From: Prevotella sp.
Lineage (GTDB): Bacteria; Bacteroidota; Bacteroidia; Bacteroidales; Bacteroidaceae
Reading direction: 5' to 3'
NCBI GenBank assembly: GCA_021636625.1
Contig: JAJWLX010000050.1
Location: forward strand, 1 to 25,845
Length of the DNA: 25,845 bases
This document shows positions 15,912-23,775 of the stretch, piece after piece. How positions within the stretch are numbered: position 1 is the first letter of the stretch; every line of letters starts with the position of its first letter. Position numbers and translations under genes: made by a program. The notes under the pieces are model-generated. The model was not told where the DNA came from and ran no database searches. It saw nothing but the letters and a program-made list of their open reading frames with translations.

Positions 15912-17648
15912 ATGATTGATCTCGACAATGCGGAGCTGCAGAATGCACTCCAAATCATACAGTTTACCCGTCGTTCGCTTTTCCTCACCGGAAAGGCGGG
16001 GACGGGTAAATCTACTTTTCTGCGGTACATCGCAGCCAATACCAAGAAGAAACACATCGTTCTGGCACCTACAGGCATCGCAGCCATCAATGCCGGCGGA
16101 AGCACCCTGCACAGTTTCTTCAAGCTGCCCTTCCACCCCCTGCTGCCCAACGACAGTATGTATTCTGTGCGCAACATCCGGAATACCTTGAAGTATAATT
16201 CCGAGAAAATCAAGATTATCCGTGAAGTGGAACTCATCATCATCGATGAGATCAGTATGGTGCGTGCCGACATCATCGATTTCATCGACAAGGTGCTGCG
16301 TGTGTATTGCCGCAATATGAGGGAGCCGTTCGGAGGAAAGCAACTTCTGCTGGTGGGCGACATCTATCAGTTGGAACCGGTGGTGAAGGAGGAGGACCGC
16401 AAACTGCTGAATCCTTTCTATCGCAGCAGCTTCTTCTTCGATGCCAAGATCTTCCAGCAGTTCCAGCTCGTTAGCATCGAACTCAAGAAAGTTTATCGCC
16501 AGAGCGACCCTGTCTTCATCGGCATCCTCGACCATATCCGAACCAGTCAGGCACAGAGTCAAGACCTTCAGCTGCTCAACCAGCGGGTGGGTGCCCAGCT
16601 CGACGAGAGTGATTCCAAGCTTGCCATCACCCTCTCCACCCGCCGCGACACCGTGGATTACATCAACGAGAACCAGCTCAAGCTCCTGCCAGGAGAGCCA
16701 ACACTCTTCCGGGGCAATATCCAGGGCGAGTTTCCGGAAAGCAGTCTGCCTACCCCTATCGAACTGTACCTGAAGACCGGAGCACAGATTATCTTTATCA
16801 AGAATGATATCGAGCACCAATGGGTGAACGGTACCCTGGGCACCATCATCGGGTTCGATGATGAGGATGATGCCAAGATATATGTACGCACGGAGAATGG
16901 ACAGGATGTGATGGTGGAACCAGCCGCCTGGAGCAACATGCGCTATCATTTCAATGAGGTGGAAAAGAAGATTGAGGAGGAGGAGATTGGCAGATACGAG
17001 CAATACCCTATCCGACTTGCCTGGGCGATTACCGTACACAAGAGCCAGGGTCTGACTTTCAATCAGGTGAAGATTGATTTCACGGGTGGCGTCTTTGCAG
17101 GCGGTCAGACCTATGTGGCATTATCCCGCTGCACCAGCCTGGAGGGTATCAGTCTGCAGGAGCCTATCCGTCCCAGCGAGATATTCGTGCGCAACGAGGT
17201 GAAGCAGTTTGCCCGCCAGTATAACAACCAGAACACCATCAACACGGCGCTGACGCAGAGTAAGGCAGACCGTCAATACCACGATGCCGTGAAGGCGTTT
17301 GAGAGGGGCGATATGCAAGCCGCCCTGGATAATTTCTTCCTCGCCATCCACAGTCGTTACGACATCGAGCATCCGCTAGCCAAGCGCTTCATCCGCAAGA
17401 AACTGAACAAGGTGAATGAGCTGCAAGCCGAAAACGAGCGGTTGAGGGAGGTGATCAAGCAGAAGGATGAAGAGAAAAAGAAGCAGGAGAAATTCCTGAA
17501 GCGCCTTGCCACGGAGTATGTCATCATGGGCAAGGAATGTGAGAAGGAGGGCATGAAAGAAGCTGCCATCACTAATTACAAGAAGGCGCTCACCCTCTAC
17601 CCTAGCCATCCCGAGGCAAAGAGAAGGCTGAAGCATCTCAACGAATAA
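15912..17648 (+). CDS. Pif1-like SF1B helicase with C-terminal coiled coil and TPR-like tail, 578 aa
   Basis: A predicted 5'-3' DNA helicase of the Pif1/RecD-like SF1B group. Motifs: Walker A GKAGTGKST (27-35), motif Ia APTGIAAIN (52-60), Walker B IIDEIS (110-115), motif III GDIYQLEPV (149-157), motif V-like VHKSQGLTF (375-383) and motif VI QTYVALSRC (399-407). After the helicase core, residues about 453-490 and 532-575 look like tetratricopeptide-type helical repeats (DAVKAFERGDMQAALDNFF; CEKEGMKEAAITNYKKAL), separated by a charged coiled coil (about 495-530). The tail suggests a protein-protein contact. It lies 9 nt after the penicillin-binding protein gene and ends at a shared bidirectional terminator. 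The link between wall synthesis and this helicase is unexplained; simple co-expression is possible. Confidence 0.9.
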   Translation: MIDLDNAELQNALQIIQFTRRSLFLTGKAGTGKSTFLRYIAANTKKKHIVLAPTGIAAINAGGSTLHSFFKLPFHPLLPNDSMYSVRNIRNTLKYNSEKIKIIREVELIIIDEISMVRADIIDFIDKVLRVYCRNMREPFGGKQLLLVGDIYQLEPVVKEEDRKLLNPFYRSSFFFDAKIFQQFQLVSIELKKVYRQSDPVFIGILDHIRTSQAQSQDLQLLNQRVGAQLDESDSKLAITLSTRRDTVDYINENQLKLLPGEPTLFRGNIQGEFPESSLPTPIELYLKTGAQIIFIKNDIEHQWVNGTLGTIIGFDDEDDAKIYVRTENGQDVMVEPAAWSNMRYHFNEVEKKIEEEEIGRYEQYPIRLAWAITVHKSQGLTFNQVKIDFTGGVFAGGQTYVALSRCTSLEGISLQEPIRPSEIFVRNEVKQFARQYNNQNTINTALTQSKADRQYHDAVKAFERGDMQAALDNFFLAIHSRYDIEHPLAKRFIRKKLNKVNELQAENERLREVIKQKDEEKKKQEKFLKRLATEYVIMGKECEKEGMKEAAITNYKKALTLYPSHPEAKRRLKHLNE

Positions 17649-17652
17649 TCAT

Positions 17653-17707
17653 AAAAAATGTGGTTGACAAAACGGAAAACAAAACCGTTTTATCAACCAC
17701 ATTTTTT
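17653..17707. terminator. Bidirectional terminator between helicase and GH95 genes
   Basis: A long hairpin: AAAAAATGTGGTTGA pairs with TCAACCACATTTTTT and AAAACGG with CCGTTTT, with single mismatches between the two blocks. A-run and T-run flanks let it terminate in both directions. It sits in the 64-bp gap between convergent stops. Confidence 0.9.
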
Positions 17708-17712
17708 ATTAA

Positions 17713-20169
17713 TTAAAACTTAACCTCATAGGTCTTTCCCTTCTGGGTCTTCATCTTCTTCACTTTATCTCCATATCTTACCTGACAAGGTTCGCCGGAG
17801 CCGGAGAGAATGACAGCCTTGGTAAGGCGGCCGTTGTCCCAATAGATATCCACCGTGAAGTTGCCCTTGGCACGGAGACCCTTGATGGAACCCTTCTGCC
17901 ATGCATCTGGCAGGGCTGGCAGGAGATGGATAAAGCCCATATGACTCTGCATCAGCATCTCGGTGATACCCGCTGTACCGCCAAAGTTACCATCTATCTG
18001 GAATGGGGCGTGCGTATCCCAGAGATTGTCCAATGTTCCATTCTTCAGAAGATTACCATAAAGCTTGTAGGCATGATTGCCATCATGCAGACGAGCCCAC
18101 TGGTTCAGCTTCCAACCCATAGACCATCCCGTGGCACCATCGCCACGATGCTCCAATACCACCTTGGAAGCCTTTGCCAACACAGGAGTGGTGATAGGCG
18201 AAATGGTGCGGCCCGGATGCAGACCGAAGAGATGGTTCACATGGCGATGCTCATCCTTAGGATCATCGATATCCTTCGACCACTCCATCAACTGACCATA
18301 GCGGCCAATCTGATAAGGAGCAATGTGCTTCAGGGCATCTTCCCACTGCTTGCGATCCTTGGCATCCTTGCCCAGAATCTTGCTCGCCTCTACGGCATCG
18401 AGCAGAATCTCACGAATCACGGCATGGGCAAAGGTGGCACCCTCGTCTATCGGTCCGTGCTCCGGAGAGGTGGAAGGAGCCGCTGTATAGACGCCATCCT
18501 TGCGATGCCACAGATAATCTGTTGCGAAATTAGCACTTCCCTTGATGATATCGTATGCTGTCTCGCTCAGGAACTTCTTATCGCGGGTATAGTCGTAATA
18601 ATCCCAGAGATGGGTAGCCAACCATGGACCGGCGAATGGAGAGAAGTTCCACGACATATCCTCGCTTGCCAGCGGAGAAGTGAAACCGAAGATATTGCTG
18701 GATACAGATGTGGTCCAGCCACGGGTACCATAATATGACTTGGCTGTCTTCTCACCCGGCTTCACCTGTGTCTGGATGAAGTCGAAGAGCGGAAGCTCAC
18801 ACTCGCTCAGGTTGGTGGTGCAGGCTGGCCAGTAGTTCATCTGGAGATTGATATTGTTATGGTAGTCAACACGCCAAGGACCATCCACGTTGTTGTGCCA
18901 TACACCCTGCAGGTTGGCAGGCATATTGCCAGGACGTGAAGAGGCAATGAGGAGATAGCGGCCAAACTGATAGTAGAGCTGCTCCAGATAGAAATCCTTG
19001 GCTCCCTTGCGATAGTTAGCCAGGCGCTCATCGATAGGCATATCGTTGGCATTAGCCGCATCATTCAGATTCAGGCTCACGCGATTGAACAGGCGGCTGT
19101 AATCCTTGTAATGCTCATCGAGCAACTGCACATAGCCCTTGCCCTCTGCCTTGCTCACCCAGTCGTGGGTAGTAGCCAGCGGATCCACGCCCACGTAGGT
19201 CTTAGGATCGTTGTAATCAGGGTTATAGTTTGCCTTGTAATCGGTATCGGCAGAAATGAGGAATACCACCTCGTCGGCACCCTTCACGGTCAGCTTTCCA
19301 CCTTCGTTAGAAAGGCTACCGCCCTTGTTAATGGCACGGATGCGGATGGCATACTGCATATCGTTGTTATCGAGACGTGCATCCCAGAGCAGACCGTTCT
19401 TGCCGTCAGCCACCATCTTGCCTGTAGAAACAGGGTTAGGCGCATAAGAGAATACAAGATTCTGCTTACCAGGACGGGAAGCCTTATATCGGATAGCCAT
19501 CACATTGGCTGGATAAGAGATGAAATATTCACGCTGATAGCTCACTTCATCCTTGACGAAAGAAACGGTAGCCAAAGCTGAATCGAGCGACAGGGCACGG
19601 CGATATTTCGACATACCCACGGTGCTCAATCCGGTCTCGATATACGCCTCGCCCATCGTGGTAAAGCTACCGAAACGGAATGGATCCTCGGCATAAGACT
19701 CGTATGGAACCGGACTGTTGAAGTTCTTGCGGGTGAGCTGTGAAGCCTTCTCCCAGTCGTTGGCAGCAAAGGCATCTCTGATTTCCTGCATCACATGGGC
19801 AGAATTCTTGTTCACATCCCAATAGTAGGCAGCGCCCTTCTTGGTGTTCGGACCACCACGCCAGAGCGTCTTCTCGTTCAGGGTGATACGTTCTGCCTCT
19901 ACCGATCCCAGGATATTGGCACCGATGCTTCCGTTACCGATAGGCAATGACTTTGACTCCCAATCCGAATCCGGATTGCGGGCGGTATCACCAGCCGAGA
20001 TTGGCTTCTTGTGCGTCCATTTCTCAGGATGGCCTCCATACCAAACTTGCTGTCCCTTCAGGGTAACAGGCGTGTCGAACCAGTAAGACAATGCTGTCTT
20101 CTGCTGTGCGGTGGCAGAAAGAGCCCCCAGCATCGCAAAGGTTAAAATAGATACGGTTTTCTTGTTCAT
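17713..20169 (-). CDS. GH95 family alpha-L-fucosidase (secreted), 818 aa
   Basis: A glycoside hydrolase family 95 enzyme, which typically removes terminal alpha-1,2-linked L-fucose from host glycans or milk oligosaccharides by inversion; some members act on alpha-L-galactose. A signal peptide is clear (MNKKTVSILTFAMLGALSATA, cleavage near AQQK), so it works in the periplasm or outside the inner membrane. The N-terminal domain contains LPIGNGSIGANILGSVEAE (75-93). In the (alpha/alpha)6 domain the residues matching N421, N423, E566 and D766 of Bifidobacterium AfcA are N439 and N441 (HNNINLQMNYWP), E570 (SPEHGP) and D726 (QIDGNFGG). The catalytic set is complete and length is normal. It is monocistronic with its own promoter; no SusC/SusD genes are adjacent. 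Confidence 0.94.
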   Translation of the reverse strand: MNKKTVSILTFAMLGALSATAQQKTALSYWFDTPVTLKGQQVWYGGHPEKWTHKKPISAGDTARNPDSDWESKSLPIGNGSIGANILGSVEAERITLNEKTLWRGGPNTKKGAAYYWDVNKNSAHVMQEIRDAFAANDWEKASQLTRKNFNSPVPYESYAEDPFRFGSFTTMGEAYIETGLSTVGMSKYRRALSLDSALATVSFVKDEVSYQREYFISYPANVMAIRYKASRPGKQNLVFSYAPNPVSTGKMVADGKNGLLWDARLDNNDMQYAIRIRAINKGGSLSNEGGKLTVKGADEVVFLISADTDYKANYNPDYNDPKTYVGVDPLATTHDWVSKAEGKGYVQLLDEHYKDYSRLFNRVSLNLNDAANANDMPIDERLANYRKGAKDFYLEQLYYQFGRYLLIASSRPGNMPANLQGVWHNNVDGPWRVDYHNNINLQMNYWPACTTNLSECELPLFDFIQTQVKPGEKTAKSYYGTRGWTTSVSSNIFGFTSPLASEDMSWNFSPFAGPWLATHLWDYYDYTRDKKFLSETAYDIIKGSANFATDYLWHRKDGVYTAAPSTSPEHGPIDEGATFAHAVIREILLDAVEASKILGKDAKDRKQWEDALKHIAPYQIGRYGQLMEWSKDIDDPKDEHRHVNHLFGLHPGRTISPITTPVLAKASKVVLEHRGDGATGWSMGWKLNQWARLHDGNHAYKLYGNLLKNGTLDNLWDTHAPFQIDGNFGGTAGITEMLMQSHMGFIHLLPALPDAWQKGSIKGLRAKGNFTVDIYWDNGRLTKAVILSGSGEPCQVRYGDKVKKMKTQKGKTYEVKF

Positions 20170-20214
20170 TATATATTATATTTAGTCTGATTACTTATTT
20201 TCAGATAATCGCTA

Positions 20215-20246
20215 CAAAAATACGATTAAAAATCGACATATCCAAA
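20215..20246 (-). promoter_or_regulatory. Promoter of the GH95 gene (TTTG-N20-TATTTTTG)
   Basis: Minus strand: TTTG (20246-20243), exactly 20 nt, TATTTTTG (20222-20215), 45 nt before the ATG. It is a full consensus match. Confidence 0.7.
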
Positions 20247-20262
20247 TATAGGGTCATAAAAA

Positions 20263-20303
20263 ACGAGGATAGCCAGCATTTTTTCAATACTTGCTATCCT
20301 CGT
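20263..20303 (-). terminator. Rho-independent terminator after lptD
   Basis: A perfect 11-bp stem (ACGAGGATAGC with GCTATCCTCGT, 19-nt loop) runs into TTTTTT on the minus strand, 28 nt past the lptD stop. It ends the operon that begins at 25551. Confidence 0.85.
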
Positions 20304-20331
20304 CTTGCTATTTCATATCGTTCCGGGTGGC

Positions 20332-23184
20332 TTAATACCACTGTACAGCATTCGAATAACCGCTTCGCTTGTCATACTTCAGGGCATCCGTCAATGTGGC
20401 TGCATTGCATCGGAAGGTGAAGTTATAGCTGGTATATGGCGCCAGCACTACCGAACAGCTCATGTTGAAGCAGTGCAGGTCACGGGCCAGACTTGCGGTG
20501 GTCATACTCAGCTTATGATTATCAAAATCATAACCGGAAGAGAAGCTGATGTTCCATCCGTCGCTGATACGAACGTTACCACTCATATTCAGGTTCTGGG
20601 TGAACTTGTATGGATATCTCATCGATTTCTCGTTGAACTTCTCTCTTCGGGTATCCTCACGCATGGTGATACCATATCCGAAGGTAAGTGACCATGGCAT
20701 CTTGAATGCCATATAGCCGTCCGAATCGGTCTTGGCTTTTCCGCCACCGCTCTTCTTGGCTCCCGTCTTTCCCTTCTCCATACTGTCATCCACGTTGCTC
20801 TCTATATCGGTATCCATACCTTCATCGTCATCGTCCTTGCGCTTGTTCTTGTCCTTGTCGTCCTCATCACTGCCTCCACCGAAGAGTTTCTTCAGTTTCT
20901 CAGGATTCAGGGTGAACGAGAAGTTCTGCGACATACCCTGGAATCGTCCGAACCTGCCCTTGCCCCACTCGGTGTGGTTGCCGACATATACGTTGCCGTT
21001 CTCGTCCATCTCGTAGGCGTAGGTGGCAAACACGGCGTTCATGTTGAAGGTATAGTTCTTCCACCATTTCAGTCGCAGGTTGATATTCATATCACTCCAA
21101 GGGCGCACCTTGGCAGCGGTGTTGTAGCTCATGCTCACATCAAACGCATCAATGAGGCTCACCTTCTTCAAGCTGTCGTTCTTATCCCTCCATTTCATCT
21201 CCAGGTTGTTGCCCAGAGTGAAGGAAATGTTACCACTCTTGCCCTTGCCCGGCACACCGTAGAGGGCATTCTGATATGGCGAATAACTTACCAGCGATAC
21301 ATTGCCGTCGGCATCAGTCTTCTGATAAGTATCCCAGTAGCCGTAATGCGATGCTCCGAAATCAGGTGCATAGCTGAAGCTTACCGTCGGGGTGATCACG
21401 TGGCGGATCCTGTCTATCCTGTTGCCGAACAGCTTGCGGTTAGGAATCCAGAAGCCGTAAAGCTTGGTAGAGAGGCCTATGCTCATGTTCCAGTTATATA
21501 CGTTGTGGAATCCGTAGGTGGTATCGCAAACCTCTTTCTGCGCAGTGGCATCCCATGATCTCTCCACCTTGTTGGTGTACATACGGTCGGTGAAGTTGAA
21601 CGATGGGTTCACGTTGAGATATTTGAAGAGGGTGAAGGATGCACTCACCGGAATCTGATGCTGCCATCCGTTTCGCCAGTCCTTGATGAGCGAACTGTGC
21701 ATCAGCTTATCCTCCTTGGTATTGATACTGTTGGAGATATGTCCGGTATAGCTCATGGCTATCTTCTCGTACCATTTCTCATCACCCACCATCTTCTTTC
21801 TGCGGAAAGGATAGAAGCGGGAGATGCTGATGTTCAGGTCGGGCAAGGTCATCGCTATGGATGAGTCACGCATATTCTGCGAGAGGTTTGCCGTAGAACT
21901 GAGCGACATTCCGATGCTCGAGAAAGTGGTGCTCCAGCTTACGGAAGAGGTTCTCGTACTCTGCGTCATCGTCTGAGGATTATAGAGCGAGTTGAGGTTG
22001 TTGCGCTCATAGCTCGATGTGGCGAAGTTGACGCTTGCCGATAACGAACTGAACGGATTTGCCTTGGAATCCTGTCGGTGACTCCACTGCACCTTGAAAC
22101 TCTCCTGCTTGGTGAAGTCAGGCATTCCCTTGTCACCCGTCTGCGTATCCTGGTAACTGAAGAAGAAGGAACCGGAATACTTGTATCGCTTGCGGTAGTT
22201 GCTGGCTGCAGAAAGTCCCCACGAACCCTTGGTGTAGATTTCTCCCAGCAGTTTCAGATCCCACTTGTCGCTGATGGCGAAATAATATCCACCGTCACGG
22301 AGATAGAAACCGCGGTCGCTCTCATCACCATAGGTAGGCATAATGAAACCGCTGCTGTAGCTCTTGGTGAACGGGAAGAATCCGTATGGGATACCCAGCG
22401 GCATCGGCACATCGCAGACCACGAGATAGGCGGGACCGAAGATGACATCCTTGCCCGGGCGCACCTTGGCTCTGGAGAGCGAGATGTAGAAGTCGGGATG
22501 CGGATCATCGCAGGTGGTATATCTGCCATGCTGCAGATAGATGACACCCGAAGAATCTCGCTTCGACTTCATACCGGTGAGGAATCCATCCTGCTGCTCG
22601 GTATATACATTATTAATAAGGGCCTTCTTGCTCTTGAAGTTGAACTTGATGGTATCGGTATCATAGGTATCATTGCCCATCTTGAAGACCGGTTTTCCCT
22701 TGATGCCTCCATCAGCCATCGAGTCCTTGGTACCGCTGGCTCTCACATTGCTCTTGTCCAGATCCATGGAGATGCGGTCGGAGGTAAGATCCATGTTCTC
22801 GTACTTCACGTTCGAGTTTCCATAGAGATGCGCCACCTTGTGGTGGGCATCATATACCAGCGAGTCGTCGGCCTGATACTGTACAGGTGCGTCGATGCCT
22901 CCCGACTTCTTTCTGTTGATACTGTCGAGTCGGATACTGTCATCCACCACCTTATTATGTTTCCATATAGCCTTCTGCAGGGAGTCCATCTGGGTGGTAT
23001 CGGTCTCCGTACTGATGATTTCATTGCCGAGCGAATCGACAAAGACGGAGTCGCCCACAGCCACGGCAGTAGAATCCACCTGAGCCTTCTTGTCTTTCTT
23101 TTTAGAAGGCATACCCGGGTTTGCAACCATCATGGCAGCGATGGATGCAAACATCAGAACAGCTATAGTTGATTGTTTTCTCAT
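20332..23184 (-). CDS. lptD: LptD/OstA-type LPS assembly outer membrane protein, 950 aa
   Basis: This outer-membrane barrel inserts lipopolysaccharide into the outer leaflet at the end of the Lpt pathway. Seen: a signal peptide (1 to about 21), a low-complexity Ser/Asp linker, an OstA/LptA-like beta-jellyroll (about 100-210, DSLVYDAHHKVAHLYGNSNV and following), then a long aromatic-rich beta-barrel with alternating strands ending in VQWY, an aromatic C-terminus as expected for BamA substrates. It is longer than E. coli LptD (784 aa), which is usual for the Bacteroidetes form. A strongly charged insert (about 765-821, rich in D, K and G) interrupts the late barrel and is probably an exposed loop. 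It is the last gene of a three-gene operon, 37 nt after the HD-domain gene. Confidence 0.88.
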   Translation of the reverse strand: MRKQSTIAVLMFASIAAMMVANPGMPSKKKDKKAQVDSTAVAVGDSVFVDSLGNEIISTETDTTQMDSLQKAIWKHNKVVDDSIRLDSINRKKSGGIDAPVQYQADDSLVYDAHHKVAHLYGNSNVKYENMDLTSDRISMDLDKSNVRASGTKDSMADGGIKGKPVFKMGNDTYDTDTIKFNFKSKKALINNVYTEQQDGFLTGMKSKRDSSGVIYLQHGRYTTCDDPHPDFYISLSRAKVRPGKDVIFGPAYLVVCDVPMPLGIPYGFFPFTKSYSSGFIMPTYGDESDRGFYLRDGGYYFAISDKWDLKLLGEIYTKGSWGLSAASNYRKRYKYSGSFFFSYQDTQTGDKGMPDFTKQESFKVQWSHRQDSKANPFSSLSASVNFATSSYERNNLNSLYNPQTMTQSTRTSSVSWSTTFSSIGMSLSSTANLSQNMRDSSIAMTLPDLNISISRFYPFRRKKMVGDEKWYEKIAMSYTGHISNSINTKEDKLMHSSLIKDWRNGWQHQIPVSASFTLFKYLNVNPSFNFTDRMYTNKVERSWDATAQKEVCDTTYGFHNVYNWNMSIGLSTKLYGFWIPNRKLFGNRIDRIRHVITPTVSFSYAPDFGASHYGYWDTYQKTDADGNVSLVSYSPYQNALYGVPGKGKSGNISFTLGNNLEMKWRDKNDSLKKVSLIDAFDVSMSYNTAAKVRPWSDMNINLRLKWWKNYTFNMNAVFATYAYEMDENGNVYVGNHTEWGKGRFGRFQGMSQNFSFTLNPEKLKKLFGGGSDEDDKDKNKRKDDDDEGMDTDIESNVDDSMEKGKTGAKKSGGGKAKTDSDGYMAFKMPWSLTFGYGITMREDTRREKFNEKSMRYPYKFTQNLNMSGNVRISDGWNISFSSGYDFDNHKLSMTTASLARDLHCFNMSCSVVLAPYTSYNFTFRCNAATLTDALKYDKRSGYSNAVQWY

Positions 23185-23221
23185 TCAGAAATTATTGTTA
23201 AGAAGTCACCCAACTGAACTT

Positions 23222-23764
23222 CTATCCTATTTCAAACATCCGCTCCCATTCCTGGAAGCGCTTTACTCCTTCCTCGCCAAACTTAGCGAGACTTTTCTCT
23301 GCCTTTTCGATACTCTTTTCTTTGTCGAGATGAGTCTTGCTGAAGAATTTATCAGCATAGCAGATTACCTTCTCCTCCATGGTTTCCGGCAGAAAATCCT
23401 GGTGAGGCAGTGGCAGTTGCTGCTTCTCGATCTGCTCTTTCGTAATGCCGGCACCGGTGTGGCGCTCGCATACCCGAGCATGTCGCTCATATCCTTCCTT
23501 GCGCAGCAGTTCGGCACCCAGTCGGCCATGACAGATGTAAGGCTGCGAACCGAAACAGTGAATGCCAGGAGCATCGGTCTGAAAGATTCCGATATCGTGA
23601 AGCATGGCTGCTTCCTCTACAAACCGGGCATCCAGATGCAGTTCGGGATGAGACGAAACAATCTGTAGCGCTTTTCGCGCTACAGATTGACTATGTGTGA
23701 TGAGGATACGGCGAAGCTCCGTATCCTCAGGATAATACTTATCAATAATTGCTTGATAATCCAT
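23222..23764 (-). CDS. HD-domain phosphohydrolase-like protein, 180 aa
   Basis: A small metal-dependent HD-superfamily protein, predicted to hydrolyse a phosphoester (nucleotide, cyclic nucleotide or similar); the substrate cannot be told. The motif set H...HD...H...H...D is complete: H24 (ITHSQSVA), H56-D57 (AAMLHDIG), H79 (CHGRLGAELL), H102 (ERHTGAGI) and D138 (CYADKFFSK). Length fits stand-alone HDIG proteins. The gene starts 11 nt after the carboxyltransferase stop and ends 37 nt before lptD, so all three should share one transcript. The first 40 codons contain two perfect inverted repeats (23659-23689 and 23701-23729), unusual inside a coding region and possibly regulatory. Confidence 0.88.
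   Translation of the reverse strand: MDYQAIIDKYYPEDTELRRILITHSQSVARKALQIVSSHPELHLDARFVEEAAMLHDIGIFQTDAPGIHCFGSQPYICHGRLGAELLRKEGYERHARVCERHTGAGITKEQIEKQQLPLPHQDFLPETMEEKVICYADKFFSKTHLDKEKSIEKAEKSLAKFGEEGVKRFQEWERMFEIG
23659..23729 (-). repeat. Two adjacent perfect inverted repeats inside the HD-domain gene
   Basis: Stem 1 is 13 bp: CAATCTGTAGCGC (23659-23671) with GCGCTACAGATTG (23677-23689), loop TTTTC. Stem 2 is 11 bp: TGAGGATACGG (23701-23711) with CCGTATCCTCA (23719-23729), 7-nt loop. Both fall within the first 106 nt of the open reading frame. Confidence 0.8.
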
Positions 23765-23775
23765 AAATTCAATGT

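Noticed and set aside
15825..17039. 404-codon minus-strand open frame opposite the helicase gene
   Set aside because: Antisense shadow of a gene with complete helicase motifs; no recognisable domain or promoter.
22078..23172. 364-codon plus-strand open frame opposite lptD
   Set aside because: Antisense shadow; repetitive I/V/H/G composition and no domain.
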